Of a DNA stretch of 64,000 nt, positions 18,420 through 28,015 are shown piece by piece. The DNA comes from Halomonas fontilapidosi (GTDB lineage Bacteria; Pseudomonadota; Gammaproteobacteria; Pseudomonadales; Halomonadaceae): the NCBI RefSeq assembly GCF_014192285.1, contig NZ_JACHXQ010000004.1:62001-126000 (forward strand), written 5' to 3'. Position 1 is the first letter of the stretch, and each line of letters begins with the position of its first letter. Under the pieces are notes generated by a model. It saw only the letters and a list, made by a program, of their open reading frames with translations. It did no database searches and was not told the DNA's origin. The position numbers were made by a program, and so were the translations under genes.

Positions 18420-18848
18420 ATGGACATTGAAGGCCTGTTCGATGTCAGCTACGTGCGTGTGCTGAGCCGGGAGGTCGAGGGGCGGGAGTTCTTCGAGGCC
18501 TTCTATGAGCGATTTATTGCGTCCTCGCCAGCCGTCGCCGCGAAGTTTCGCCATACCGACATGGCGCGCCAGCGGGCCATGCTGAAAAAGTCCTTCTATC
18601 ATCTGCTGGCGTTCTATGTGTCGAGCCATGCCGACTACTATCTCCAGGCGGTGGCGATCAGCCACGATCGCGCCCACCGCGATATCCACCCGGCCCTCTA
18701 TGACCTCTGGCTCGAGACCCTGATCGACACGGTTCGCACCTTCGACGAGCAGTTCGATGACGACGTCGAGCTGGCCTGGCGGCTGGTGATGACGCCGGGC
18801 ATTGTTTTCATGACCTTCCACTACGACCGATGCGACCCCGCCGGTTAG
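18420..18848 (+). CDS. Single-domain globin-like protein
   Basis: 142 residues, all helical, with a globin pattern: an A-to-E helix block (VEGREFFEAFYERFIASSPAVAAKF then MLKKSFYHLLAFY) and a likely proximal His in the F-helix region (VAISHDRAHRDIHPALYDLW). There is no reductase domain, unlike Hmp. Such globins bind oxygen or NO; a role in NO or heme handling is inferred from its position, divergent from ubiUV and facing its own FNR-type box. The function is not known for this subgroup. Confidence 0.72.
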   Translation: MDIEGLFDVSYVRVLSREVEGREFFEAFYERFIASSPAVAAKFRHTDMARQRAMLKKSFYHLLAFYVSSHADYYLQAVAISHDRAHRDIHPALYDLWLETLIDTVRTFDEQFDDDVELAWRLVMTPGIVFMTFHYDRCDPAG

Positions 18849-19027
18849 GCCAGTATCTCGAGGACTCCAGGGGCGAAGTCCAGGGAGGCCAATGCCGTGG
18901 AAGCGTTTTCGTGTCGGATCAAGACGAGGTGGCTGGTCGGGCGTCGTATAGCGGGCAGAAGTCGGCCTCAGGCCGACGATGTCGTGACGCCTCCTCTTGA
19001 CGCTGAGAGGGCATTGGCTACCTTTCA

Positions 19028-19050
19028 AAGGTGCATAGGATATGCATCTT
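19028..19050 (+). promoter_or_regulatory. NsrR operator upstream of the small secreted protein gene
   Basis: Left half AAGGTGCATAG, one base, right half ATATGCATCTT; AAGGTGCAT and ATGCATCTT are near-perfect inverted NsrR half-sites. One of the best matches in the window, ending 19 bases before the ATG. Confidence 0.78.
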
Positions 19051-19069
19051 ATAGATTGAGGAGGTTACC

Positions 19070-19414
19070 ATGTCGCTCACCTTCCGAGCTCCCGCTTCGG
19101 CCAAGGTCACCGGCGCACTGCTGCTGGCGGCCTCGCTGCTACTGGGCGGTATCGCTCTGGCCGATGACCATGAAGCGAAGGAATCCGGTGATACCTGGCT
19201 GCCGAGCCTGATCACCGAGACGCCCCAAGAGGGCTTCGCCCTGGCAGTGACGCTCTCCCAGAAGGGGGTGGGGACCACCCAACCGGACGCCGAGGTGCGC
19301 AAGGCACAGCGTCCCGAATATGCCGAGGATCCCGACAGCCTGATCGCGGCCTCCCACGTCATCGCCACGCACTTTCAGACCGTCGCCGCGGCCAACGACT
19401 ACTGGCGGGAGTGA
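19070..19414 (+). CDS. Small secreted protein of unknown function, putative NsrR target
   Basis: 114 residues that I do not recognise. A signal peptide is clear (MSLTFRAPASAKVTGALLLAASLLLGGIALADD is the N-terminus; cleavage after ALA is likely), leaving about 83 exported residues with no cysteine, no transmembrane segment and several His. It has a strong GAGGAGG ribosome site and a near-ideal NsrR box just upstream, between a globin and hmp. A hairpin at 19506 ends the convergent region. It is probably a periplasmic protein made in response to NO; nothing in the sequence shows a catalytic site. Confidence 0.7.
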   Translation: MSLTFRAPASAKVTGALLLAASLLLGGIALADDHEAKESGDTWLPSLITETPQEGFALAVTLSQKGVGTTQPDAEVRKAQRPEYAEDPDSLIAASHVIATHFQTVAAANDYWRE

Positions 19415-19505
19415 AGCGTAGCATGATCCGGTGCGCGCCATCGGTCATATCAAGGCGATGCTTCTGGCTCTCGGCAGCTAAGCCCCATCCCCAAAACCCA
19501 CGCAA

Positions 19506-19538
19506 CGGCGACGCCCCAGCATGGCCGGGGCGCCGCCG
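19506..19538. terminator. Hairpin between the small secreted protein gene and hmp
   Basis: Stem CGGCG-A-CGCCCC with GGGGCG-CCGCCG around the loop AGCATGGCC; it lies between two converging genes and has no clear T-tract. Confidence 0.5.
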
Positions 19539-19556
19539 ATGCAGGTGTCGCTGGCC

Positions 19557-20726
19557 TTAGGCGGCGTCGAGGGGGCGCGAGGGACCGAAGTGCTCGTAGT
19601 GGCGACGTTCGCCTGGCACGCCCAACTCGGCGAGCGCCTGGTCCATGGCGGTCATGAAGCCCTGGGGGCCCACGAAATAGCAGCGAGCATCCTCGGGCAG
19701 CAGGCTGGCGAGCAGCTTGCGGTCGATCCGGCCGATATGGTCGGCGGCATCGCCGCGCTCGTGCACGCTCACCGCCCGAAGCCGCTGAGGGTGCTCGGCG
19801 GCCAGGGCCGCCACCTCGTCGCGGAAGGCGTGATGCTCACCGTCCAGGGCGGCGTGGAGATAGATCACCCGGCGGCCCGCGGCGAGGGCATGGCGGGCCA
19901 TGGGCAGCATCGGGGTCTGGCCGACGCCACCGCTGGCCAACAGCAGGGGCTCGTCACCGTCTGCCAGGGTGAGGTCGCCGGCCGGCGGCAGCAGTTCCAG
20001 GGTGTCGCCGACACTCATGGCGTCATGCAGGTGACGGCTGGCGCGGCCCTGTGGCTCGCGCTTCACCGAGATCCGGTAGTGGCGGCCATTCGGCACGTCC
20101 GAGAGGCTGTAGTGCCGATAGACCGGCTCGCCGTCGATAGTCAGCTTCACGCCGATGAACTGGCCCGGCTGGTGGTCGGCCACCGGGCCGCCGTCCTCGG
20201 GTTCCAGCACGAAGGAGCGGATCACCGCGCTCTCCTGGCGAGTGTCGGCGATACGGAAACGGCGGGTGCCGCGCCAGCCGCCGGGGCGCTGCTCGAATTC
20301 CCGATAGCGGTACTCCTCCAGCTCGATGAGCAGGCCGGCGAGCTCCTCGTAGAGGCCGCTCCAGGCCGCGGCGACCTCCGGGGTCACCGCCTCGCCCAGC
20401 ACCTCGCCAATGGCAGCCATCAGGCACTCGCCGACGATGGGATACTGGTCGGGCTGGATGCCCAGGGAGACGTGCTTGCTGACCACCGTGGCCAGCACGC
20501 CGCGTGCCTGCTGGGGGTCCTGGCGCAGTCCCACATAGGCGAGCACGGCACCGGCCAGGGCCCTTGGCTGGCCGCCGTCCTGCTGGTGGGCCTGGTTGAA
20601 GAGCGGCTTCACTTGCGGATAGCGCTCGAACATCAGGGGGTAGAAGCGCTGGGTGATGGTGTCGAGATGATCGGCCACCGCGGGGGCAGTGGCCGCGATC
20701 AGGTCTTCCTGCTCTGGGGTCAGCAT
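19557..20726 (-). CDS. hmp: Flavohemoglobin, NO dioxygenase
   Basis: About 389 residues: N-terminal globin domain (proximal His in VVSKHVSLGI), then a ferredoxin reductase module with the FAD motif RHYSLSD, the NAD(P)H motif LLASGGVGQTPMLPM and the C-terminal HYEHFGP. It oxidises NO to nitrate with O2, or slowly reduces it to N2O. The frame begins at an ATG at 20747, but that start abuts the NsrR operator without a ribosome site; MLTPEQEDLI at 20726 matches the usual Hmp N-terminus and has AGAGAG upstream, so I prefer it. A classic NsrR target. Confidence 0.95.
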   Translation of the reverse strand: MLTPEQEDLIAATAPAVADHLDTITQRFYPLMFERYPQVKPLFNQAHQQDGGQPRALAGAVLAYVGLRQDPQQARGVLATVVSKHVSLGIQPDQYPIVGECLMAAIGEVLGEAVTPEVAAAWSGLYEELAGLLIELEEYRYREFEQRPGGWRGTRRFRIADTRQESAVIRSFVLEPEDGGPVADHQPGQFIGVKLTIDGEPVYRHYSLSDVPNGRHYRISVKREPQGRASRHLHDAMSVGDTLELLPPAGDLTLADGDEPLLLASGGVGQTPMLPMARHALAAGRRVIYLHAALDGEHHAFRDEVAALAAEHPQRLRAVSVHERGDAADHIGRIDRKLLASLLPEDARCYFVGPQGFMTAMDQALAELGVPGERRHYEHFGPSRPLDAA

Positions 20727-20747
20727 CGGGGGGCTCTCTATCGTCAT

Positions 20748-20770
20748 AAGATGTATATAAATTACATGTT
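20748..20770. promoter_or_regulatory. NsrR operator upstream of hmp
   Basis: Left half AAGATGTATAT, one base, right half AATTACATGTT (11-1-11). It starts 22 bases upstream of the preferred hmp start codon. Confidence 0.78.
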
Positions 20771-20817
20771 ATAGCCCGGTAATGCTGACCTGCGACGTTG
20801 CGCCACATCATTCGGCG

Positions 20818-21384
20818 TCAGTAGGCCCAGACGACGGCCATCAGTAGTCCCCAGGCCAACACACCGGCGGCCATGATGGTGTAGGTGGCCGACATGGTGT
20901 TGACGTCGTTGTCGCTGCGTTCGCACAGCGCCTGAAGGCCGTGGTAGACCAGGCTGCAGGCGATACCCAGGGCCACCAGCACCGCCAGGGCATTGAGCAG
21001 CAGGCTGGGGATCAGCAGCACGATGGCCGAGGACCACAGCGGCAGCGGGGCCAGGGCTGCCAGCAGATAGGCGTCGTGATAGTTGATCGATAATTCCCGC
21101 GTGGCATTGACCACGGCATGAATCAACCAGCCCATCACGAAGAACGTCAGCAGCTCGGCCAGGAACAGGATGGTGGTGATGAAGCGCCACTCCCGGCCGG
21201 CAAAGCCGGCAACGAACTCATCGCCGTAGTGCGTGCCGGCGTAGTAGAGCAGTACAGGCGGCAGCAGCGACATCGGTAGAACCAAGCACCAAGCCAGGGT
21301 AGGAATTGACGGCTTGCGCTGTTGGAGGTTCTTCCAACCCGCCTGGCGGGTGAAGGGCAGCTGGATCACGGTCAAGGGGTTCAT
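20818..21384 (-). CDS. Yip1-domain inner-membrane protein
   Basis: 188 residues with five or so membrane segments (for example LVLPMSLLPPVLLYYAG, FLAELLTFFVMGWLIHAVV, AIVLLIPSLLLNALAVLVALGIA, IMAAGVLAWGLLMAVVWAY). The pattern fits the bacterial Yip1/DUF1282 family, whose function is unknown. The start at 21384 (MNPLTVIQL) has a GAGGA site; the frame is open to 21414. It is divergent from a MarR regulator with a palindrome between them, and lies 50 bases beyond the hmp operator. Confidence 0.72.
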   Translation of the reverse strand: MNPLTVIQLPFTRQAGWKNLQQRKPSIPTLAWCLVLPMSLLPPVLLYYAGTHYGDEFVAGFAGREWRFITTILFLAELLTFFVMGWLIHAVVNATRELSINYHDAYLLAALAPLPLWSSAIVLLIPSLLLNALAVLVALGIACSLVYHGLQALCERSDNDVNTMSATYTIMAAGVLAWGLLMAVVWAY

Positions 21385-21415
21385 GGCGGTATCCTCGTCG
21401 GCAGCAGTGAACAAG

Positions 21416-21430
21416 TATCATGCTGTGATA
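21416..21430. promoter_or_regulatory. Palindrome between the Yip1 gene and marR, possible MarR operator
   Basis: TATCA-TGCTG-TGATA, a perfect 5-5-5 inverted repeat in the divergent intergenic region, a usual place and size for a MarR-family operator. Confidence 0.45.
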
Positions 21431-21508
21431 TGGTTTATTAACCTCTAGGTTCCCTCCTCACGCCTGTCAAGCGGCGGGCCACTGTCCATCTACCCTCGGA
21501 TCTCCCTC

Positions 21509-21922
21509 ATGAGTGATGACGCCCTCAGTAAGCAAGACTTCCAGCGCCTCTCGCACTTCCGCTACCAACTGCGCCGTTTCCTGCGGCAGAGCGAGGACTT
21601 CTGCCGCGATCACGACCTCACGCCGCTTCAGTACCAGCTGTTGTTGCACCTGCTGGGGTTCGAGGGGCGCGAATGGGCGACGGTGGGTGAGCTGGCCGAG
21701 CGGCTCCAGGCCAAGCACCACGGCACCGTGATGCTGGTCGATCGCTGTGAGCAGCTGGGCTTGGTGGAACGCCGCCAGAGCCGAGATGACCGCCGGCGTA
21801 CCGAGGTGCATCTGCTGGCTCGCGGTGCCGAACTGGGGCGTCGCATCGCCAAGCTGCACCAGCCCGAGCTGCGCCATCTACAAGAGGAGTTCAGCCTGCC
21901 GGGCTGGCCCGAACTTTCCTGA
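21509..21922 (+). CDS. MarR-family transcription regulator
   Basis: 137 residues with the MarR winged helix: LTPLQYQLLLHLLGFEGREWATVGELAERLQAKHH as helix-turn-helix and VERRQSRDDRRRTEVHLLARG as wing. It has only one Cys, in the first helix (SEDFCRDHD), so a redox switch is not obvious. The ligand is unknown. It is 90 bases upstream of the P450 gene in the same direction and divergent from the Yip1 gene; both are possible targets. Confidence 0.88.
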   Translation: MSDDALSKQDFQRLSHFRYQLRRFLRQSEDFCRDHDLTPLQYQLLLHLLGFEGREWATVGELAERLQAKHHGTVMLVDRCEQLGLVERRQSRDDRRRTEVHLLARGAELGRRIAKLHQPELRHLQEEFSLPGWPELS

Positions 21923-21939
21923 ACCATGAATCTGGTCCG

Positions 21940-21953
21940 CTGACCTGTGTCAA
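21940..21953 (+). promoter_or_regulatory. FNR/DNR-like box upstream of the P450 gene
   Basis: CTGACCTGTGTCAA: one mismatch from TTGAC-N4-GTCAA. At -41.5 it would start transcription near 21988, 25 bases before the P450 ATG. Confidence 0.5.
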
Positions 21954-22012
21954 TGCACCTTCGGGGGGCTTCTGGTCTGCTTGCCGCACGCTTGCCCCTC
22001 TTAGGAGATGAC

Positions 22013-23170
22013 ATGAGCAATACGCGCCAGCAGGACTGGGACCCGCGCGATGAGGACGTCCAGGCAGACCAGATTGCCGCCTACGACGCGATGCGCCACC
22101 GCTGCCCGGTAGCCTTCAGCGACTACCTGCAGTGGTCGCTGCTGCGCCACGCGGACGTGATGCGCGTGCTCGAGGACCACGAGACCTTCAGCAACGCGGC
22201 AAGCCGCCACCTCTCGGTGCCCAATGCCATGGACCCGCCCGAGCACACCCGCTTCCGGCGCTTGATTGAGCCCTATTTTGGCCCCCAGGCGATGGGCGAG
22301 TTTGCCCCGCAGTGCCGTGCTATCGCCGAGGACGTGGTGGATCGCCTGCCCGCCAACGGCGAGGTAGAGGCGATGACCGCGATGGGCCAGGACTTCGCCC
22401 TGGAGATCCAGTGTGCCTTCATGGGCTGGCCGACCAGTCTGCATGAGCCGCTGCGTGCCTGGGTAAGGCGCCAGCAGGCCGCCACCCTGGCCGGCGATCG
22501 CGAGGCACTGGGTGAGCTGGCGCACGAGTTCGATGGGGTGATCCGCGACCTGCTCGCCAGTCGCCGTGAGGCTGGTGACGCCGCGCCGGACGACGTCACC
22601 ACGCGGATCATGAACGAGACGGTGGAGGGGCGCGCGCTCGCCGACGAGGAGATCGTCAGCATCCTGCGCAACTGGACGGTGGGAGAGCTGGGTACCATCT
22701 CGGCGAGCATCGGCATCCTGATGCGCTACCTGGCGGCGCACCCGGACATGCAGGATCGGCTGCGTGCCGACCCTGGGCTGCTGCCGGCGGCCATCGACGA
22801 GATCCTGCGTCTCGATGCGCCGCTGATGTCCAATCGGCGCATCACGACCCGGGCAGTGAAGATCGGCGACCGCCACCTGGAAGCGGGTGAGCGTCTGACG
22901 CTCCTGTGGGGCTCGGCCAACCGAGATGAGGCGGTGTTCGGCGACCCCGACGAGGTGCGCCTGGATCGCGACCCGACGGATAACCTGCTCTACGGGGCCG
23001 GTATCCACGTCTGCCCCGGGGCGCCCCTGGCGCGCATGGAGCTTCACGACTTCATGGACGCGCTGCTCGACGCCACCGTGGATATCCGCCCGCTACCCGG
23101 CCGCCCTGCGGTGCGTGCTCGCTACCCCGCCGGCGGCTACGCCGAGGTGCCGCTGCACGTGCGGCGCTAG
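22013..23170 (+). CDS. Cytochrome P450 with atypical I-helix
   Basis: 385 residues, soluble bacterial class. Heme thiolate Cys334 in YGAGIHVCPGAPLAR and E263-I-L-R266 (K-helix ExxR) are present. The I-helix reads V223-G-E-L-G-T228: the acid normally before the Thr (P450cam GGLDT) is a Gly. The fungal NO reductase P450nor also lacks this acid, and the string SANRDEAVFGDPDE recalls its SANRDE region, though such strings are shared by other P450s. The start MSNTRQQ has TAGGAG; the open frame to 21947 is rejected. An FNR-like box lies upstream, and hmp and nirFC are neighbours. The substrate is not known. Confidence 0.88.
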   Translation: MSNTRQQDWDPRDEDVQADQIAAYDAMRHRCPVAFSDYLQWSLLRHADVMRVLEDHETFSNAASRHLSVPNAMDPPEHTRFRRLIEPYFGPQAMGEFAPQCRAIAEDVVDRLPANGEVEAMTAMGQDFALEIQCAFMGWPTSLHEPLRAWVRRQQAATLAGDREALGELAHEFDGVIRDLLASRREAGDAAPDDVTTRIMNETVEGRALADEEIVSILRNWTVGELGTISASIGILMRYLAAHPDMQDRLRADPGLLPAAIDEILRLDAPLMSNRRITTRAVKIGDRHLEAGERLTLLWGSANRDEAVFGDPDEVRLDRDPTDNLLYGAGIHVCPGAPLARMELHDFMDALLDATVDIRPLPGRPAVRARYPAGGYAEVPLHVRR

Positions 23171-23199
23171 TCGCCAAGGTCTCGCATCAGCGAGGGCGT

Positions 23200-23226
23200 C
23201 AGCGACAGGTCGTAGACCTGTCGCTG
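23200..23226. terminator. Hairpin between the P450 gene and nirF (convergent)
   Basis: Perfect 12-bp stem CAGCGACAGGTC with GACCTGTCGCTG and a 3-base loop; no long T-tract, but well placed between two converging genes. Confidence 0.65.
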
Positions 23227-23242
23227 AGTTAGTCTGAGCGAG

Positions 23243-24451
23243 TTACAGACCAATACGGTGCGCCCGGTCGGTAAAGAAGATGCCGCTGGGCGATTCGCTG
23301 TCGAGCCTGGCGACCTCCTCCAGGGTGTGGGTGTCGTAGACCACCACCCGGTCGCTGTCGCGAGCCGAGATCCACACCTGCTCGCCCCTTGGGGTGAACT
23401 CCATGTGCAGCACCGCCTCGCCCGGTTCCAGCGTGGCGACGATCTCGCGCGATTCGGTGTCGATCACCTGCACCACGTTGTTGTCGGGGTGGGCGAAGTT
23501 GACCCATACCTGGCGTTCGTCCGGGCGGGACATCACGAAGATCGGCTGGCCATGGACGGCGATGCGCTCCACCAGCGACCAGTCGTCGCTGTCGGCGACC
23601 AGCACCTCGTGGCGGCCCACCGCCGGCAGCCAGGCTTCATCGCCGGCCATCGCCCAGCCTTCCAGGTGGGGCATCTTGTAGACCGGCAGACGCTCCTCGC
23701 CGCGGCCATAGTCGGGCAGGATGCGCTGCACGCCGGCCTCCGGATGCCAGAGGTCGAGCAGCGCCAGGCCGTCCTCGCCGAATAGCCCGGCGATGTAGTA
23801 GCGGCCGTTGGGGCCGATCAGGGCGTCATAGGGTGCCTCGCCGATCTCGCGGAAGCGGGTCACGTCGGGGACGCCCTCGCGCATGTCGAGCATGTGGATC
23901 TCCCCGGCCTCGAAGAGGCTGTAGACGAAGCGGTTGCCGGGGGCATCCACCAGGCCCACCACCTTGGAGCGCTTTGTCTCGCCGTTCTCGTCCCGGTAGG
24001 TTGCCGGAATCTCGGCCACCGCCTCCAGGGTCTCGCTGTCGAAGACCTTCACGCCGCCCGGTTCGTAGTTGGCCACCGCTACCAGCGAGCCGTCCTGGGA
24101 GATGGCGCCGCCGATGCTATTGCCGGACTGCATCACCCGGTGGGTGATTTCACCGCTGAGTAGGTCGACCCGGCTCAATCCGCCATCGCGGCCGAAGACG
24201 AAGGCGTAGCGGGCATCGCGGGAGAACTTCACCGAAGCGTGGGAGAGATCCCCCAGCCCCTCGACGCGATCGAGGATCCGGTGGTGGCTGGTATCCACCA
24301 CCGCCAGGCTGCCGGTGGCGCGTTCCACCACCACGCCCAGATCGCCTGTGCCGCGCAACTCGGCCTGCGGGGTGGCCTGACAGCCGGCCAGCACGGCAAG
24401 CAGCGCGACGGCGGCGAGAGGTTTGCGCAGGGTGCGTGGGAACACGGCCAT
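23243..24451 (-). CDS. nirF: NirF, heme d1 biosynthesis protein (lipoprotein)
   Basis: 402 residues. The N-terminus has a lipoprotein signal with lipobox LAGC, then an eight-bladed propeller related to the d1 domain of NirS (repeats such as VYDTHTLEEVARLDSE). NirF acts late in heme d1 synthesis, in the periplasm, dehydrogenating a side chain of the precursor. The start at 24451 (MAVFPRTLRK) follows AAGGA; an ATG at 24472 is in frame but lacks such a site. It follows nirC with a gap of 30 bases, both divergent from nirS. Confidence 0.93.
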   Translation of the reverse strand: MAVFPRTLRKPLAAVALLAVLAGCQATPQAELRGTGDLGVVVERATGSLAVVDTSHHRILDRVEGLGDLSHASVKFSRDARYAFVFGRDGGLSRVDLLSGEITHRVMQSGNSIGGAISQDGSLVAVANYEPGGVKVFDSETLEAVAEIPATYRDENGETKRSKVVGLVDAPGNRFVYSLFEAGEIHMLDMREGVPDVTRFREIGEAPYDALIGPNGRYYIAGLFGEDGLALLDLWHPEAGVQRILPDYGRGEERLPVYKMPHLEGWAMAGDEAWLPAVGRHEVLVADSDDWSLVERIAVHGQPIFVMSRPDERQVWVNFAHPDNNVVQVIDTESREIVATLEPGEAVLHMEFTPRGEQVWISARDSDRVVVYDTHTLEEVARLDSESPSGIFFTDRAHRIGL

Positions 24452-24481
24452 ATTGCTTCCTTGTGGGATCATCGCGATGGC

Positions 24482-24814
24482 TCACTCATCCAGGGGGTTA
24501 TCGTTCTGCAGGTGGTCGGCGAGCCAGCGCGCCTCCTGCTGGCTCAGCAGGCCGGCCCAACCGGGCATGGCGGTGCCGGCAACGCCGTTGAGAATCAGCG
24601 CGGCCAGGCCCTCGCGGCTATAGGCGTTCATGCGCGACTTGGGCAGCGCCGGGCCGAGGCCGCCGCGCAGGGTCATGCCGTGACAGGAGCCGCAGTCCTG
24701 GTAGAGCAGGGTCTCGAGCTCCTGCTCGCGCTCGGCAGAGAGCGAGCCATCGGCCAGGGCAGCTATCGGCAGCCAGCAGATCACCAGCAGTACGAGACGG
24801 GTGGGGAAGGGCAT
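24482..24814 (-). CDS. nirC: NirC, small cytochrome c (c55X)
   Basis: 110 residues: signal peptide (MPFPTRLVLLVICWLPIAALA), heme motif C41-GS-C44-H45, and MPGW with the likely axial Met. NirC donates electrons to NirS or takes part in heme d1 maturation. It heads a nirCF operon divergent from nirS; in P. aeruginosa it lies inside the nirSMCFDLGHJEN operon, so the layout is rearranged here and nirM is missing. An AGGAGA site precedes the ATG, and an ideal DNR-type box lies 73 bases upstream. Confidence 0.92.
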   Translation of the reverse strand: MPFPTRLVLLVICWLPIAALADGSLSAEREQELETLLYQDCGSCHGMTLRGGLGPALPKSRMNAYSREGLAALILNGVAGTAMPGWAGLLSQQEARWLADHLQNDNPLDE

Positions 24815-24886
24815 GGCATCTCCTGTGGGCGAGGGCGACCGGTGTCATGGCTGATGGCAGTGTCACCGCTGATGGCCGGGCGCGCC

Positions 24887-24900
24887 TTGACGGTGGTCAA
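24887..24900 (-). promoter_or_regulatory. DNR/FNR-type box for nirCF
   Basis: TTGACGGTGGTCAA, a full consensus match. At -41.5 it would start transcription near 24852, 38 bases before nirC. The 363-base region 24815-25177 holds this box and the nirS control sites and no gene. Confidence 0.75.
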
Positions 24901-24977
24901 AGCGTTGTCCTGCAGGGCCTATGAAGCATGCGGACGCCAACCCCGCAATGTCTCTTTGGAGGTAGGCCCAGGCCCCT

Positions 24978-24991
24978 TTGACGCAGGTCAA
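24978..24991 (+). promoter_or_regulatory. DNR/FNR-type box for nirS
   Basis: TTGACGCAGGTCAA, a full consensus match. At -41.5 it predicts a start near 25026, inside the NsrR box that follows. Confidence 0.78.
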
Positions 24992-25023
24992 ACTCACCCG
25001 CAAAAGCGGTGCGAGAGCCATTA

Positions 25024-25046
25024 AAGATGCATGAATTATACGCGTT
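25024..25046 (+). promoter_or_regulatory. NsrR operator at the nirS transcription start
   Basis: Left half AAGATGCATGA, one base, right half TTATACGCGTT (11-1-11). The left half is strong and the right half weaker. Confidence 0.62.
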
Positions 25047-25162
25047 AATGAGCCAACCTCTGGCGCAGGAAGGCCGCCCTTTGTGCAGCACCGGGTGGCT
25101 CTCCGGCGAATGACAACAATGACTCGCCCATGACCTGGCGACGGCGCATTCAAGGATCATGA

Positions 25163-26905
<1,743 letters not shown>

Positions 26906-26917
26906 TCGGAAGATGGC

Positions 26918-26938
26918 GGCGGGCCCTCAGGGCCCGCC
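26918..26938 (+). terminator. Hairpin between nirS and nirD
   Basis: Perfect 9-bp stem GGCGGGCCC-TCA-GGGCCCGCC without a T-tract. Such hairpins after the structural gene often stabilise its message and lower expression of the biosynthetic genes behind it. Confidence 0.6.
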
Positions 26939-26969
26939 CGCCTGACCGACGCGCAAGTGAGCTGTGCCG

Positions 26970-27485
26970 ATGCATTGCCAAGCCCCGTATTGCCAGGTTC
27001 AAGAGCTCGACATCCTGGACCGCCGCCTGATCGATAGCTATCAGCGTGGCCTGCCGGTCTGTACCCGACCCTTTCACACCGTGGCCGAGCGCCTGGGCAC
27101 CTGCGAGGCCGAGGTGATCGCGCGCCTGGAGCGGCTGCAGTCGCTGGGCGTGCTCAGCCGCGTGGGGCCGGTTTTCGACCATGCCCGAGCCGGTGCCAGC
27201 CTGCTCGCCGCCGTGGCCGTGCCTGAGGCTGAGCGTGATGCCTTCGCAGAGCTCATCAACGCCGCTCCCGGCGTCAACCACAACTATGCCCGTGAAGATC
27301 CGGCCCGCGAGCACGGCTTCAACCTCTGGTTCGTGATGACCGCGCCCGACGAGCCCGAACTCGAGGCGCGCCTCGATGACCTGGAAGCCCGCCTGGGGCT
27401 GCCGATCCTGCGTCTGCCGATGCTGGAGGGCTTCCATATCGACCTTTCCTTCCCGATTCCCTGGGCCGAACTGGAGCGCACATGA
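26970..27485 (+). CDS. nirD: NirD, siroheme decarboxylase subunit
   Basis: About 171 residues of the Lrp/AsnC-like AhbA/B fold (LDRRLIDSYQRGLPVCTRPFHTVAERLG helix-turn-helix-like region, then a RAM-like domain ending in LEGFHIDLSFPI). NirDLGH together remove two carboxyl groups from siroheme (12,18-didecarboxysiroheme). Of the four, this one has the NirD-like VGPVFDHARAGAS and a HNYARED segment with a His. The start is weak: ATG 26970, with GTG 26964 also possible. Its stop overlaps nirL in an ATGA. Confidence 0.86.
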   Translation: MHCQAPYCQVQELDILDRRLIDSYQRGLPVCTRPFHTVAERLGTCEAEVIARLERLQSLGVLSRVGPVFDHARAGASLLAAVAVPEAERDAFAELINAAPGVNHNYAREDPAREHGFNLWFVMTAPDEPELEARLDDLEARLGLPILRLPMLEGFHIDLSFPIPWAELERT

Positions 27486-28015
27486 GCATCGCCACCCCGC
27501 AGCCTCTCGAGACCGCCGACGCGCCCGGCGAGTCGGACGCCCACCGCCGCCTGCGCGCCCTGTTGGAGCAGGGGCTACCGCTCACCCCGCGGCCCTGGCA
27601 GGCCCTGGCCGAGCAGGCGGGTCTTGCCGAAGAGGAGGTGATGGCCTGCGTGCGTCGCTGGCAGGCCGACGGCATGATCAAGCGCCTGGGGCTGGTGGTG
27701 CGCCATCGCCGTCTGGGGATCCAGGCCAATGCCATGGTGGTGTGGGACGTGCCCGACGAGCGGGTCGCCCTGGTAGGCCGCCGGCTCGCCCGGGAAACCG
27801 CGGTAACGCTCTGCTACCGACGTCCGCGGCGGCTGCCCGACTGGCCCTACAACCTCTTCTGCATGATCCATGGCACGCGTCGCGAGCGGGTGCTGACGGA
27901 GCTCGAGGGCATCGTCGAGCGGCTGGGCCTGGACGCGCTGGAACACCGCGTGCTGTTCAGTACCCACGCCTACCGCCAGCGCGGTGGACGCTATGTGCGA
28001 GAGGGGGCGGCATGA
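27482..28015 (+). CDS. nirL: NirL, siroheme decarboxylase subunit
   Basis: 177 residues of the same family, of the type with the CYRRPRRLPDWPYNLFCMIHG block (also in the fourth gene), placing it with NirL/NirH. About 20 extra residues precede the fold. It overlaps nirD by 4 bases at its start and nirG by 4 at its end, so the four decarboxylase genes are translationally coupled. Confidence 0.86.
   Translation: MSIATPQPLETADAPGESDAHRRLRALLEQGLPLTPRPWQALAEQAGLAEEEVMACVRRWQADGMIKRLGLVVRHRRLGIQANAMVVWDVPDERVALVGRRLARETAVTLCYRRPRRLPDWPYNLFCMIHGTRRERVLTELEGIVERLGLDALEHRVLFSTHAYRQRGGRYVREGAA

Noticed and set aside
21415..21437. Possible ninth NsrR operator between the Yip1 gene and marR
   Set aside because: Only the outer AAG and TT fit; the 5-5-5 palindrome TATCA-N5-TGATA explains the symmetry better.
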